Shown here piece after piece: positions 32,802 through 41,547 of a stretch of 48,278 bases of DNA. The stretch is from an uncultured Bacteroidia bacterium (GTDB taxonomy: Bacteria > Bacteroidota > Bacteroidia > Bacteroidales > UBA932). Location of the stretch: positions 1 through 48,278 of the forward strand of contig CADBPR010000033.1 in assembly GCA_902796555.1 (NCBI GenBank), written 5' to 3'. The position numbers were made by a program, and so were the translations under genes. The stretch's first letter is position 1; every line of letters starts with the position of its first letter. The notes below the pieces were generated by a model. That model was not told the origin of the DNA and searched no databases. It was given only the letters and a program-made list of their open reading frames with translations.

Positions 32802-34796
32802 ATGGCCATGAAAAGATATATTACGATACTGATGATGGCCCTCCTGGCGGCGGGATGTTCCTTCCTGGACAAGGAACCGGATGATATGAAGACGGATAAG
32901 ATGGTGTGGAGCAACCGCAACGAGGTCCTGAAATATTTGACAAACTGCTATGCGGCGCTGCCCATGGACAATCTCCACCAGGACGACCCCTGGCTCGGCT
33001 GCTCCGATGAATGTGATATCCCCTGGGCGGTGTACCGGACCTACGGTATCAATCTGGGCCAGTGGGAGCCTTCCACCGATTTTTATGTCCGTTGGGGCAC
33101 CTGGTACAAGGCCATCCGGGCGACCTTCGTCCTGGAAGAAAACGTAGACCGGTGCCAGGAACTTTCGGAAGATATCCGGACCCGGTACAAAGGGGAAGCG
33201 CTTTTCCTGCGAGCCTTCTATTACTATCTGCTGCTCCGCCAATACGGCCCCGTCGTGTTTTTCAACGAGCGCCAGGGCAACAGCACCGATTTCGGAAGCC
33301 TGCCCAGAACCCCCTTCGACGAATGTGTCAACGGCATCTGCAATCTGCTTGAACGGGCCGAAACGATGCTGCCCATTTCCTATGCTTCTGAGCCGGAGAA
33401 CAAGGGCCGGGCGACGGTGGTCGCCTGCCGGGCCGTGAAATCGACGGTCCTCCTGCTGGCCGCTTCTCCCCAGTGGAACGGAAATGTAGAGTATGCGGAT
33501 TTCAAGAACCAGGACGGCACGCCGCTGGTGAACACCGTTTACGACGAAGGGAAATGGAAACGTGCAGCCGACGCGGCCAAGGCCGTTATCGAACTGGCGG
33601 AAGAAAAGCAGGCGGAGTCCGGTCTGGGCCTGTATGTGAACGCGCCGATGGACAGCCCCGAATTCAACCCCTACAAGTCCTACTACGACCTGTTCAACAA
33701 CGGCTGGAACTCCGAAATCATCTGGGGTTCCATCGACCAGGGTACTGTCTCCTGGGACAACCGCGGCGTCCGCTACGCCTGGATGATTCATACCATTCCG
33801 ACCGGTATCAACTGCATGGGCGCCGTGGGCCCGACCCTGCGCCTGGTGGATGCCTTCTATATGGAAAACGGCCGCACCATTGACGACCCGGCCTCCGGTT
33901 ATATCGAAACGGGTTTTGCCGTGACGGACGGCCCGCACTACAATCCCCACAAGGTCGACCAGAAGTCGGACGAAGGCCGCAAGACGCTGATTGCCGACCT
34001 GAAGAACCTGGACGCCTGGGGCCACAGCGCCGGCGACCGGAACATGTTCTGCAACCGCGAAGCGCGTTTCTATGCCTCGGTCAACTATTGCCACCGTGTT
34101 CAGCTGACCTATTCCGACGATGCGACCATCCGCAACAAATACAACAAGAAGGCGGATCAGCAGGACGGTTACGGCCGGGTGGAATTCTATTACGGCGGTA
34201 CCAGTAATTCGGGCGAAAACCTGAATTATCCGATGACCGGGTTCCTGACCCAGAAACGGGTGGTCCCCTGCGATTTCTATAACAACACCATGCCCGGCAA
34301 GTATGTGTCCCTGTATATTCGCTATGCCCAGGTCCTGCTCGACTATATCGAGGCCCTGAACGAATACGACCCCGGCAACGCGGATATCCGCAAATACTGG
34401 GACCAGATCCGCCGGCGGGCCGGTCTGCCCAGCATTTACGAGACGTACCCGGAAATCCTCGGCGACAAAGACCAGCAGCGGGAATACATCCTCCGGGAAC
34501 GGCAGGTGGAACTCAATTTCGAGGGGGACCGGTATTTTACGGTCCGGCGCCGCTGGCTGGCCATGACCCCGGATGAGGGCGGTGCGGTCGACAACCGCCG
34601 TTACGGCGAAGGCGGCCGCGTATGGGGCCTGGCGGTCCGGGGCGGCAATCCGTCCACCAACAACTTCAAGAGTGATGCCTTCTATACCCGTACGGCCTTC
34701 GAGACCCGCGTGTTCAAGAAAGAGTATTACCTGTTCCCCATTCCGCAAAGTGAAATTGACAAGAGTCCCGCTCTTGTCCAGAATCCCTGGTGGTAG
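32802..34796 (+). CDS. SusD-like nutrient-binding lipoprotein
   Basis: 664 residues. Lipoprotein signal AMKRYITILMMALLAAGCSFLDKEP; the CSFLDxxP motif after the lipidated Cys is typical of SusD proteins. The N-terminal TPR-like region has KYLTNCYAALP, ALFLRAFYYYLLLRQYGPVVFF and RAVKSTVLLLAASPQWNG. The C-terminal part has YIRYAQVLLDYIEALNEYDP, QIRRRAGLPSIYETYPEI and the RERQVELNFEGDRYFTVRRRW block. It caps the SusC barrel at the cell surface and binds the substrate. Two near-equal starts exist (ATG 32802 and 32808); I chose the first, 4 bases after the susC stop. Confidence 0.94.
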   Translation: MAMKRYITILMMALLAAGCSFLDKEPDDMKTDKMVWSNRNEVLKYLTNCYAALPMDNLHQDDPWLGCSDECDIPWAVYRTYGINLGQWEPSTDFYVRWGTWYKAIRATFVLEENVDRCQELSEDIRTRYKGEALFLRAFYYYLLLRQYGPVVFFNERQGNSTDFGSLPRTPFDECVNGICNLLERAETMLPISYASEPENKGRATVVACRAVKSTVLLLAASPQWNGNVEYADFKNQDGTPLVNTVYDEGKWKRAADAAKAVIELAEEKQAESGLGLYVNAPMDSPEFNPYKSYYDLFNNGWNSEIIWGSIDQGTVSWDNRGVRYAWMIHTIPTGINCMGAVGPTLRLVDAFYMENGRTIDDPASGYIETGFAVTDGPHYNPHKVDQKSDEGRKTLIADLKNLDAWGHSAGDRNMFCNREARFYASVNYCHRVQLTYSDDATIRNKYNKKADQQDGYGRVEFYYGGTSNSGENLNYPMTGFLTQKRVVPCDFYNNTMPGKYVSLYIRYAQVLLDYIEALNEYDPGNADIRKYWDQIRRRAGLPSIYETYPEILGDKDQQREYILRERQVELNFEGDRYFTVRRRWLAMTPDEGGAVDNRRYGEGGRVWGLAVRGGNPSTNNFKSDAFYTRTAFETRVFKKEYYLFPIPQSEIDKSPALVQNPWW

Positions 34797-34799
34797 ACT

Positions 34800-35768
34800 A
34801 TGAAACGAATCAAACGACTTCTGACCGGGCTGGCCGCCCTGCTGTGCGCGGTCGCCTGCGGTGATACGGATGCGCAATTCATCACCTTTATCCCGACCCA
34901 TCCGCTCCACGACCTGGTGACGGCCGCCGAGGCGACCATCGGCGGGGAAACGGTCTCCGCGACCATCGACAACGATGCGCATACGGTCATATTCTATTTT
35001 GTTACGGCGTCGGACTATTCCAAAGTCCACGTCAAGATGACCTATTCCAAACGTGCCAAACAGGTCAGCGGCACTTTTGATGAAATGGACCTGGACCTCA
35101 CCGAACCCTACACCATGGTGCTGAACAACCTGGAGGAGGATTTCACCTACACCCTGAGCGCCGCGCGGGCGACCAGCATCCAGGTGAACCGCATGCAGTG
35201 CAGTGTAGTAGAGGGACTTCCCGGCGACGCCATCCTGGTGGACGGCTGCAAGGACCTCCTTTTCGACGGCAAATGGATGGAAAAGAAAGAGGACTATGCC
35301 GTCCTGGACTGGAAGTATTTCGGCTGGCAGATGGATGCGGAAATGCCTGCAGGCCACGGCAATGCCTTTACCTTCGACGTCGGGGAGGTCATGCGGCTCG
35401 AAAAGGTGCGTCTGTGGCCCTACTGGCCGTATTGCAACAATACCCCGGCTATCTGGGAGGTCTATGCCTTCTCGGGCACCGGCGACCCGGTCGGCGACTG
35501 GGAATCCTGGATTAAAATCGGTGAATGTGACGATACCGGCAAATGGGAAATCACGCGCGATGCCGACCCTGGCAGCCGCGACGACATGACCCAGTACGGC
35601 AGTACGCTGGAGTTCGACCCGGCCACGACACCGCCGGCCCGCTATTACCGCCTCAAGATGGTCCAGAATTTCTATTCGGCCTTCGGCGGGTCGATGAACG
35701 AGTTCTGGTATGTGCGCGTCAACTGGTTCACGGTGTCCGAACTGGAGATTTGGAGATATAACGGATAA
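34800..35768 (+). CDS. Surface lipoprotein with a discoidin-like C-terminal domain
   Basis: 322 residues. Signal peptide with lipidated Cys in LLCAVACGDTD. The N-terminal half (about 25-130) is a beta-rich region (ATIGGETVSATIDNDAHTVIFYF; KVHVKMTYSKRAKQVSG). The C-terminal half (about 145-322) resembles a coagulation-factor 5/8-type fold used for glycan binding: LLFDGKWMEKKEDY, GHGNAFTFDVGEVMRLEKVRLWPYW, and ARYYRLKMVQNFY...SELEIWRYNG. A related domain closes the next gene's product. Position (3 bases after susD) and architecture indicate a surface glycan-binding protein. The exact family (DUF5000-like) is my best guess. Confidence 0.8.
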   Translation: MKRIKRLLTGLAALLCAVACGDTDAQFITFIPTHPLHDLVTAAEATIGGETVSATIDNDAHTVIFYFVTASDYSKVHVKMTYSKRAKQVSGTFDEMDLDLTEPYTMVLNNLEEDFTYTLSAARATSIQVNRMQCSVVEGLPGDAILVDGCKDLLFDGKWMEKKEDYAVLDWKYFGWQMDAEMPAGHGNAFTFDVGEVMRLEKVRLWPYWPYCNNTPAIWEVYAFSGTGDPVGDWESWIKIGECDDTGKWEITRDADPGSRDDMTQYGSTLEFDPATTPPARYYRLKMVQNFYSAFGGSMNEFWYVRVNWFTVSELEIWRYNG

Positions 35769-35792
35769 TTCTAATAATCAAGTATTTATACC

Positions 35793-37292
35793 ATGAAAAA
35801 GACAACCCTTCTTTTGTTTGCTGCGGGCCTGTTCCTGTTGCCCGCTTGCAACAAGCAATCGGAAGCTCCCTCGCTGAATGCCCCGGACTCCGTCAGTTTT
35901 GCATCCGAAGGAGAAACCAAGACCATCGAGGTTTCCTCCACGGTAGAGTGGACCTTGTCTACGGACACGCAGTGGCTGAAAGTCAGCCCCAAACACGGTA
36001 GCGGCACCACCACGGTGACGGTGCAGGCTGAAAAGAACATTACCGGTGCGGTGCGCAAAGGAAGCATCGATATCACCGCCGGCAGCCTGAAGAAATCCGT
36101 GTCCGTGGAGCAGGCTTCCTTCGCCGCGGCCATCATCGTTTCCGCGCCGCAAAGCATCGCGGTCGAGAAAGGCAAACAGTTGAAAGTGGATGTGACGTCC
36201 AATACGGCCGACTGGGCCTATGCCCTGACCGACGGGAACTGGCTTACGGAAGCGGCCAAAGATGAAAAGAGCATCACCTTCGACCTGAATCCGGCCGTGG
36301 CTTTCGACCCTGCCGTAGCGGCCGTGCTGACCTTTACGACCCCGTCCGACCCGTCCTTCACGCTGCCGTTTTCCATCAAGCCGGAGAACTGGTTTACCTT
36401 CACCTGCGAAGCCCCGGAATCCATTGAGGTCAAAAAAGGCGCACAGCTCGTCCTGAACATTGCCACCAACCTCTCCGACGACCAGTGGACCTGCACTGTC
36501 ACCCAGGGTCCCTGGCTTTCCCAGGTCTCCAAGGGGGACGGGAAACTGGTCTTTGACCTGGACCCGGCCAAACTCCTCGACCCTGAAATCAAAGCAACCA
36601 TCGCGTTCTCCTCGAAGGAATATGCCAACCTCTCCACGAGCGTGCAGATTCAGCCGCTTTCCTATGCACCGGCGACCTACATGGTCGACAAGTCCGCAAT
36701 GCGCGCGTTTGTGCAGGAAAACGACGGTATCATCCCCAATGACCCGCATATCAAGTCTGAATACCTCTTCGACGGTATCTGGAAGACCCATTATGAGGAT
36801 TACAGTACCTCCAATATCGCGGGTGTGGATATGGATTACAACAACTTCCAGCTCCTGACCCAGGTCGAGGACGCTGCCGCCGGTCATGGCGATTCCTTTA
36901 CGATTGATGCCGGTGAGGCCGTATCGCTGGCCAAGATTGTCGTGCATCACTACTATGATTACACCCGCAATGACCCCATCGAATATGAGATTTACGCCTA
37001 TACGGGCAGCGGTGAGTATTCGTCCAATTGGAATGACTGGACGAAGATTGCGGAATTCAACGGTCTGGACAATTTCTATAATCTGATTGGATTCGAGTCC
37101 GGGGAATACTGTCCCATCCTGGCGGACGGCGATACCCTGCCGGTTGAGGAGGGCGCTCCGAAGGCCCGTTATTATCGCTTCTTGATGAAGTCTAACGGCT
37201 ATGCCATCGGGCAGGCCGACCTGGCGGAATGGTGGTACGTCCGGACGCACTGGTGCAGCCTGTCGGAAATGACATTCTATGCATACGAATAG
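35793..37292 (+). CDS. BACON-domain lipoprotein with a discoidin-like C-terminus
   Basis: 499 residues. Lipoprotein signal ending LLPACNKQ. A clear BACON domain at about 33-110 (SVSFASEGETKTIEVSSTVEWTLSTDTQWLKVSP...VRKGSIDITAGSLKKSVSVEQ). Two further sandwich domains of similar size follow (about 113-205 and 205-295; each contains a W-L pair, DGNWLTEAA and QGPWLSQVS). The last 195 residues repeat the discoidin-like domain of the preceding gene (EYLFDGIWKTHYEDY; GHGDSFTIDAGEAVSLAKIVVHH; ARYYRFLMKSNGY). BACON domains space surface proteins away from the cell and may bind mucin-like carbohydrate. Likely a second surface glycan-binding protein of this locus. Confidence 0.87.
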   Translation: MKKTTLLLFAAGLFLLPACNKQSEAPSLNAPDSVSFASEGETKTIEVSSTVEWTLSTDTQWLKVSPKHGSGTTTVTVQAEKNITGAVRKGSIDITAGSLKKSVSVEQASFAAAIIVSAPQSIAVEKGKQLKVDVTSNTADWAYALTDGNWLTEAAKDEKSITFDLNPAVAFDPAVAAVLTFTTPSDPSFTLPFSIKPENWFTFTCEAPESIEVKKGAQLVLNIATNLSDDQWTCTVTQGPWLSQVSKGDGKLVFDLDPAKLLDPEIKATIAFSSKEYANLSTSVQIQPLSYAPATYMVDKSAMRAFVQENDGIIPNDPHIKSEYLFDGIWKTHYEDYSTSNIAGVDMDYNNFQLLTQVEDAAAGHGDSFTIDAGEAVSLAKIVVHHYYDYTRNDPIEYEIYAYTGSGEYSSNWNDWTKIAEFNGLDNFYNLIGFESGEYCPILADGDTLPVEEGAPKARYYRFLMKSNGYAIGQADLAEWWYVRTHWCSLSEMTFYAYE

Positions 37293-37302
37293 TTGACAAA
37301 CT

Positions 37303-37333
37303 GCTGGCCGGTACCCTCCGGCCAGCTTCTTTT
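37303..37333 (+). terminator. GC-rich hairpin with T tract just before the NAGPA-type gene
   Basis: A perfect 9-bp stem (37303-37311 with 37318-37326), loop TACCCT, followed by TTCTTTT. It looks like an intrinsic terminator 10 bases after the BACON gene. The next ATG is only 12 bases beyond the hairpin, so the last gene would depend on read-through. Confidence 0.75.
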
Positions 37334-37337
37334 AAGA

Positions 37338-38780
37338 ATGAAAAGAATCGCAATCTCCCTGTTGGCCTTCGTCCTGCTGGCCGCCTGCACGCCTGCGCCG
37401 AAGCAGCCGGTCGCCGACCCGTCCGAGGCCCCCGTCTCCGTGGATCCGCTTCCTTCCGAAGATCCTTCTTCGGCACCTCCTGCCAGCAGCGACCCTTCTC
37501 CCGACCCGCCTGTATCGGCGGATCCGTCCGCTGAAACGCCCGAAAGCGCCGACCCTTCGGCCGATGTCCCGGCCGGCTGGCAGTTTACTTCAGCGCGGGC
37601 GACGGACTGCTCCTTCGTGCTGACCTATGAGGTTCCGGCCGGGATGAAGTCCGGCACCTTCGGCATCTGCTGGAACCGGGACGGAGACCCGACCCTGGAA
37701 GACGACTTTATCTACGGACCCAAGGGCGGTGACGGCCAGATTTTCCAGGTACTGCCGAACAGCCTGTTCGAAGAGGGCGGGACCTATGTCCTGAAAGCCT
37801 TCCGGATGGAAGGAGAAGAGACGCTGTACAGCGAAGCGGTCACCCTGCAGCTGGGCTACAGCCCCGGTCCGATGGACCTGGAGTGGACCCGTCTGCAGCG
37901 GGACGTCCTGCCGGAAGGAATCGAACTCTATGCGACCACCTCGCCGGTCAGCGGCCGTCCTTTCCATGCCTGGTATGCCATTGCAGACCTGTCACGGGTC
38001 GATTTCCGTGTCAATGCCCCCGATGGCGCCAGTACCATCGAAGCGCAGTCGCAGGCGGACCCGAACTGCGTCGTCCTGGTGAACGGCGGCTATTTCTATG
38101 CCGGCGCAATTGCCGGGCTGGCCTATGTGGCCGGCCGTTCCTATGGTGCGGTCAACCAGTCCCGCGGGTCGCTTCGCAGCGCGGACCCCGACTATAAGGA
38201 AATGTACTTCGTCACCCGGGGTATTTTCGGGGTGGACAAGCAGGGAACCCCGGCGGCCAACTGGGTCGGTTCCCGCTACGAAAAGCACCTGTTCTATGAC
38301 TGTCCTTTGCCCTCTGTGCGGGGCGAGAGCAAGTATGGCGCCATCAGCGCCACCTATGCCCGGCCGGTCATCGACTGGGCGCCGGAATATGCCGTCAGCG
38401 CCGGACCTGTGCTGCTGAAAGACGGAAAAATCCCCTTCTCTTTCGAACAGACGGAGAAAGGGGGCGAGTATTGGCTGAATAATTATGAGCTGATGCCCTA
38501 CGATATTTTCGGTCCGGATGTGATTTGTGACCGGACGGCGGTCGGATGCCTGCCGGACGGAAGGGTGCTGCTGTTCATCTGCGACGGTCGCATCTCGGAC
38601 AGCCCGGGCTTGAATCTGATGGAACTGGCCCGTATCCTGAAAGGTCTCGGATGCAAGGATGCCCTGAACCTGGACGGCGGCGGCTCGACCGGCATGATGG
38701 TCGGAACGGAGCATATCGGCGACCAGACCGCCGAGAAGTCCCGCGCCGTCGTTACCACGGCCGGGTTCTACAAGCGCTGA
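37338..38780 (+). CDS. Phosphodiester glycosidase (NAGPA)-family lipoprotein
   Basis: 480 residues. Lipoprotein signal MKRIAISLLAFVLLAACTP. A 55-residue Pro/Ser/Asp/Ala-rich spacer with repeated DPS. A small beta domain (about 75-170), then a phosphodiester glycosidase domain (about 180-480). Family signs: VVLVNGGYFYAGAIAGLA, YAVSAGPVLLKDGK, CDRTAVGCLPDGRVLLFICDG, MELARILKGLGCKDALNLDGGGSTGMMV. The human relative removes GlcNAc from a phosphodiester on mannose-6-phosphate; bacterial members are largely uncharacterised. It is the only enzyme of the SusCD locus, so the target may be a phosphodiester-linked or phosphorylated glycan. It ends exactly where the convergent tsaE ends. Confidence 0.88.
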   Translation: MKRIAISLLAFVLLAACTPAPKQPVADPSEAPVSVDPLPSEDPSSAPPASSDPSPDPPVSADPSAETPESADPSADVPAGWQFTSARATDCSFVLTYEVPAGMKSGTFGICWNRDGDPTLEDDFIYGPKGGDGQIFQVLPNSLFEEGGTYVLKAFRMEGEETLYSEAVTLQLGYSPGPMDLEWTRLQRDVLPEGIELYATTSPVSGRPFHAWYAIADLSRVDFRVNAPDGASTIEAQSQADPNCVVLVNGGYFYAGAIAGLAYVAGRSYGAVNQSRGSLRSADPDYKEMYFVTRGIFGVDKQGTPAANWVGSRYEKHLFYDCPLPSVRGESKYGAISATYARPVIDWAPEYAVSAGPVLLKDGKIPFSFEQTEKGGEYWLNNYELMPYDIFGPDVICDRTAVGCLPDGRVLLFICDGRISDSPGLNLMELARILKGLGCKDALNLDGGGSTGMMVGTEHIGDQTAEKSRAVVTTAGFYKR

Positions 38781-39206
38781 TCAGTCCTCCCAACTGAGGG
38801 TCCGGGTGCCGTCCGGCGCTACGGTAATGTGAACTTTGAGGGTCTCCTCCGGCAGGAGATCCTCAATGTTTTCAGGCCACTCCATCAGGCAGAGACGACC
38901 GCTGTCCAAATAGTCGTACAGTCCGATGTCCAAGGCTTCTTCCGGTTTTGTAATCCGGTAGAAATCAAAATGATACATCGCTTCTCCTGAGCCGGTGCGG
39001 TATTCGTTCACAATGGCGAAGGTCGGGGAGCTCACGGCGTCTTCCCGCACACCGAGGTGCTTGCACAGCGCCGTCGTGAAGGTGGTTTTGCCGGCCCCCA
39101 TAGGGGCGTAAAAAGCAATCAGCCTGTGGTCGCCGATGGCCTCCAGAAAGGCTCCGGCAGCCCTGTCCAGGTCCGCGAGATTCCGAATGATGACTGTTTT
39201 TTGCAT
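38781..39206 (-). CDS. tsaE: tRNA threonylcarbamoyladenosine biosynthesis ATPase TsaE
   Basis: 141 residues. P-loop APMGAGKTTF at 34-43, then SSPTFAIVNEYRTG, MYHFDFYRI and the LMEWPENI block, all diagnostic for TsaE. With TsaB and TsaD it installs t6A at position 37 of ANN-decoding tRNAs; those partners are outside this window. It is the last gene of the reverse operon, 54 bases after ispE. Its stop codon abuts that of the convergent phosphodiester glycosidase gene (TGATCA at 38778-38783). Confidence 0.95.
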   Translation of the reverse strand: MQKTVIIRNLADLDRAAGAFLEAIGDHRLIAFYAPMGAGKTTFTTALCKHLGVREDAVSSPTFAIVNEYRTGSGEAMYHFDFYRITKPEEALDIGLYDYLDSGRLCLMEWPENIEDLLPEETLKVHITVAPDGTRTLSWED

Positions 39207-39260
39207 CTGACGCTTTTGTTAGGAATGATAAAAATGATGCAAGTAATTTTTTTGAGTGAC

Positions 39261-40124
39261 TTAATTCATTTCTGTGTCCGAGCGGAAAATGCCGAACAAG
39301 GCGGAGCCGCTGCCGGACATGGCGGCGTAGACGGCGCCGCGGTCATATAACTGCTGCTTGGCCTGTGCCAGGGCCGGATGAAGGGCGAATACGCTTTCTT
39401 CGAAGTCGTTGACCAGCAGGTCTTTCCACTGCTCGACAGGTCGCGCCAGCACTTCTTTCAACGGCAGGGGACGGTCTGCGTTCTCCCGGGGACGGATGCC
39501 CCGGTACGCCTCGGCCGTAGAGACGGAAATCCCCTCCGGCACCGTGACCGCAACGCGGTAACCTTCCGGCAGTCCCGGGAACGGCGTCAGCACCTCGCCC
39601 CGCCCTTCGCCCCACATGGGACGGTTCCAGACGAAGAAGGCGCAGTCGCTGCCCAGGCGGGCGGCATAAGCGGCCAGTTGTGTCTCGCTCAGACCGAGTC
39701 CCGCCAGGCTGTCCAGCATCCGCAGGGCGAAAGCCGCATCGGCGGAACCTCCGCCCAGACCGGCCCCGACAGGGGACGTCTTCTCCAGGAAAATTTTGAC
39801 CGGCGGCAGGTCGAAGTCGGCCTCAAGGAGGTAATAGGCCTTGTAAGTCAAGTCTTTACATGGGTTCCAGTCGACCCCTTCCGCCCGGGCGAGGGTAATC
39901 ATCACCTTGCCGTCCGGAGAAATCGCCTGGGCCAGCTGCGCTTCGCTGTAGCGGGCGAACAGGCCGGCTGAAGTCTCGCTCCAGGCGTCGCCGCGGATGA
40001 TTTCCAGGGTATCGTGAATCCCGAAATACGGGAGGAACAGGGTCTCCAGGTCGTGGTACCCGTCCGGCCGTTTCCGCAAAATGCTGAGGCCCAGGTTGAT
40101 TTTGACGTTGGGAGCGGTAATCAT
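39261..40124 (-). CDS. ispE: 4-diphosphocytidyl-2-C-methyl-D-erythritol kinase
   Basis: GHMP-family kinase for the fourth MEP step: phosphorylates CDP-methylerythritol, two steps after the IspD substrate. Motifs: APNVKINLGLSILRKRPDGYHDLETLF at the N-terminus, the ATP loop PVGAGLGGGSADAAFAL at 118-134, and a C-terminal YAAMSGSGSALFGIF. Length 287. I chose the ATG at 40124, which overlaps the sufD stop by 4 bases and gives the family start ITAPNVKINLGL; a longer frame upstream is antisense-like and Arg/Pro-rich. The later MEP enzymes IspG and IspH need Fe-S clusters, a possible reason for its place behind suf genes. Confidence 0.96.
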   Translation of the reverse strand: MITAPNVKINLGLSILRKRPDGYHDLETLFLPYFGIHDTLEIIRGDAWSETSAGLFARYSEAQLAQAISPDGKVMITLARAEGVDWNPCKDLTYKAYYLLEADFDLPPVKIFLEKTSPVGAGLGGGSADAAFALRMLDSLAGLGLSETQLAAYAARLGSDCAFFVWNRPMWGEGRGEVLTPFPGLPEGYRVAVTVPEGISVSTAEAYRGIRPRENADRPLPLKEVLARPVEQWKDLLVNDFEESVFALHPALAQAKQQLYDRGAVYAAMSGSGSALFGIFRSDTEMN

Positions 40125-40798
40125 ACGATGCTTCGGATGGCTTGTTCCAGTTCGGCGGCCAGCACGTCGCGGTCTTCCAGGCCTTCCAGGACGGGGGAGA
40201 GGAAGGAGAGCATCTGCAGCACCTTCGCTTCGGCCTCCGGGATGCCCCTGGACCGCATATAGAACTGTTCGTCGGCGTTCAGGCTGCCGGCCGTCGCACC
40301 ATGGGAACATTTGACGTCGTCGGCATAGATTTCCAGCTGCGGCTCCGTCTCCACCCGTGCCTGCCGCGACAGCAGCAGGTTCCGGCTCTGCTGGTAGGCT
40401 TCTGTCTGCTGGGCGTCCGGGGCGACGACGATGGTCCCGTGAAAAGCGACCCGGGCTTCGCCGCCGGCAATTCCGGTGAAAATCTGGTCGGAGCGGCAGC
40501 CCGGTACCCGGTGGCAGACGCGGGTGTGTACCGTCACCCGTTCGGATGCGCCGCAGACATACAGGCCGGCGATGCGCAGCGAAGCATTCTCGCCGGCAAG
40601 GTCCGCTTCAATCGTGAGGTCGGCATCCGTTCCGGGCATGACAATCACCGTCAGGTCCGTGCGGGAATCCGCCTCCGCCACGATGCGAAGAGGCGCGGCC
40701 GTATCGCCCGGCCGGAGGATGCAGACCTGCTGCAGCTGCTGCTTCACGACAAGGGCTTCGGCCCGGTTGAGGGCTGTATCAAGATAATGTCCCGGCAT
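40121..40798 (-). CDS. sufD: Fe-S cluster assembly protein SufD, short form
   Basis: 225 residues, about half the length of E. coli SufD. The retained part is the C-terminal half of the beta-helix and the helical tail: FHGTIVVAPDAQQTEAYQQSRNLLLS, then ADDVKCSHGATAGSLNADEQFYMRSRGIPEAEAKVLQML. The conserved His of SHGAT, implicated in cluster assembly, is present. The N-terminal domain of classic SufD is missing, and the region before residue 100 is weakly conserved. It follows sufC by 2 bases and overlaps ispE by 4. It would pair with SufB in the SufBC2D scaffold. Confidence 0.9.
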   Translation of the reverse strand: MPGHYLDTALNRAEALVVKQQLQQVCILRPGDTAAPLRIVAEADSRTDLTVIVMPGTDADLTIEADLAGENASLRIAGLYVCGASERVTVHTRVCHRVPGCRSDQIFTGIAGGEARVAFHGTIVVAPDAQQTEAYQQSRNLLLSRQARVETEPQLEIYADDVKCSHGATAGSLNADEQFYMRSRGIPEAEAKVLQMLSFLSPVLEGLEDRDVLAAELEQAIRSIV

Positions 40799-40800
40799 GG

Positions 40801-41547
40801 TTAAAACTGGTCAAATCCCTGGTTCTCAATTTTTTCGATAATTTCGCGGCCCCCCGTGCAGACGATGCGCCCGGCTTTCAGGACGTGTACGACATCCGGT
40901 ACGACATAGTCCAGCAGTTTCTGATAATGGGTGATGATGATGGCCGATTTATCTGGGCTGCGCAGGGCATTGACCCCGTCCGCCACGATTTTCAGGGCGT
41001 CCACGTCCAGGCCGCTGTCCGTCTCGTCCAGAATCGACAGGACCGGGTCCAGCAGGGCCATCTGGAAAATCTCGTTCCGCTTTTTCTCGCCGCCGGAAAA
41101 GCCCACGTTCACCTCGCGCTTGGCAAATTCGGGTTTCATCCGGACAAAGGCCATCTTCTCCCGCATCAGTTTGAGGAAGTCCGCCGCTTTTAGGGGTTCC
41201 AGCCCTTGCGCGGCCCGTTTGGCGTTGAGGGCGGTTTTCATGAAATTGGTGATGCTGACGCCCGGAATCTCCACCGGATACTGGAAAGACAGGAAAATGC
41301 CGGCCCAGGCCCGTTCTTCGGGGGAAAGCGCCAGCAGGTCCCGGCCCATGAATTCGATGCTGCCGGCCGTCACGGTATATTGCGGTTTGCCGGTCAGGAC
41401 GGCGGACAAGGTGCTCTTGCCGGCCCCGTTCGGACCCATCACCGCATGGACTTCACCGGGACGGATTTCCAGGTTGATGCCGCAGAGGATTTCCCGGCCT
41501 TCGATGCCGGCGTGGAGATCCTTGATGTTCAGTAAAATGTCACTCAT
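40801..41547 (-). CDS. sufC: Fe-S cluster assembly ATPase SufC
   Basis: 248 residues. ABC-type ATPase that drives conformational change of the SufB-SufD scaffold. Walker A GPNGAGKST at 38-46, Q-loop FLSFQYPVEIPGV, signature VGFSGGEKKRNEIFQ, Walker B SILDETDSGLDVDAL (the SufC-specific form), and the switch His IITHYQKLLDY. I chose the ATG at 41547 (MSDILLNIKDL), which overlaps the pnuC stop by 4 bases; the longer open frame is out of family. No sufS or sufU lies in view. Confidence 0.96.
   Translation of the reverse strand: MSDILLNIKDLHAGIEGREILCGINLEIRPGEVHAVMGPNGAGKSTLSAVLTGKPQYTVTAGSIEFMGRDLLALSPEERAWAGIFLSFQYPVEIPGVSITNFMKTALNAKRAAQGLEPLKAADFLKLMREKMAFVRMKPEFAKREVNVGFSGGEKKRNEIFQMALLDPVLSILDETDSGLDVDALKIVADGVNALRSPDKSAIIITHYQKLLDYVVPDVVHVLKAGRIVCTGGREIIEKIENQGFDQF

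Noticed and set aside
32781..35357. 858-codon open frame on the reverse strand
   Set aside because: Antisense to susD and the following lipoprotein gene, both well supported. No domain or signal peptide.
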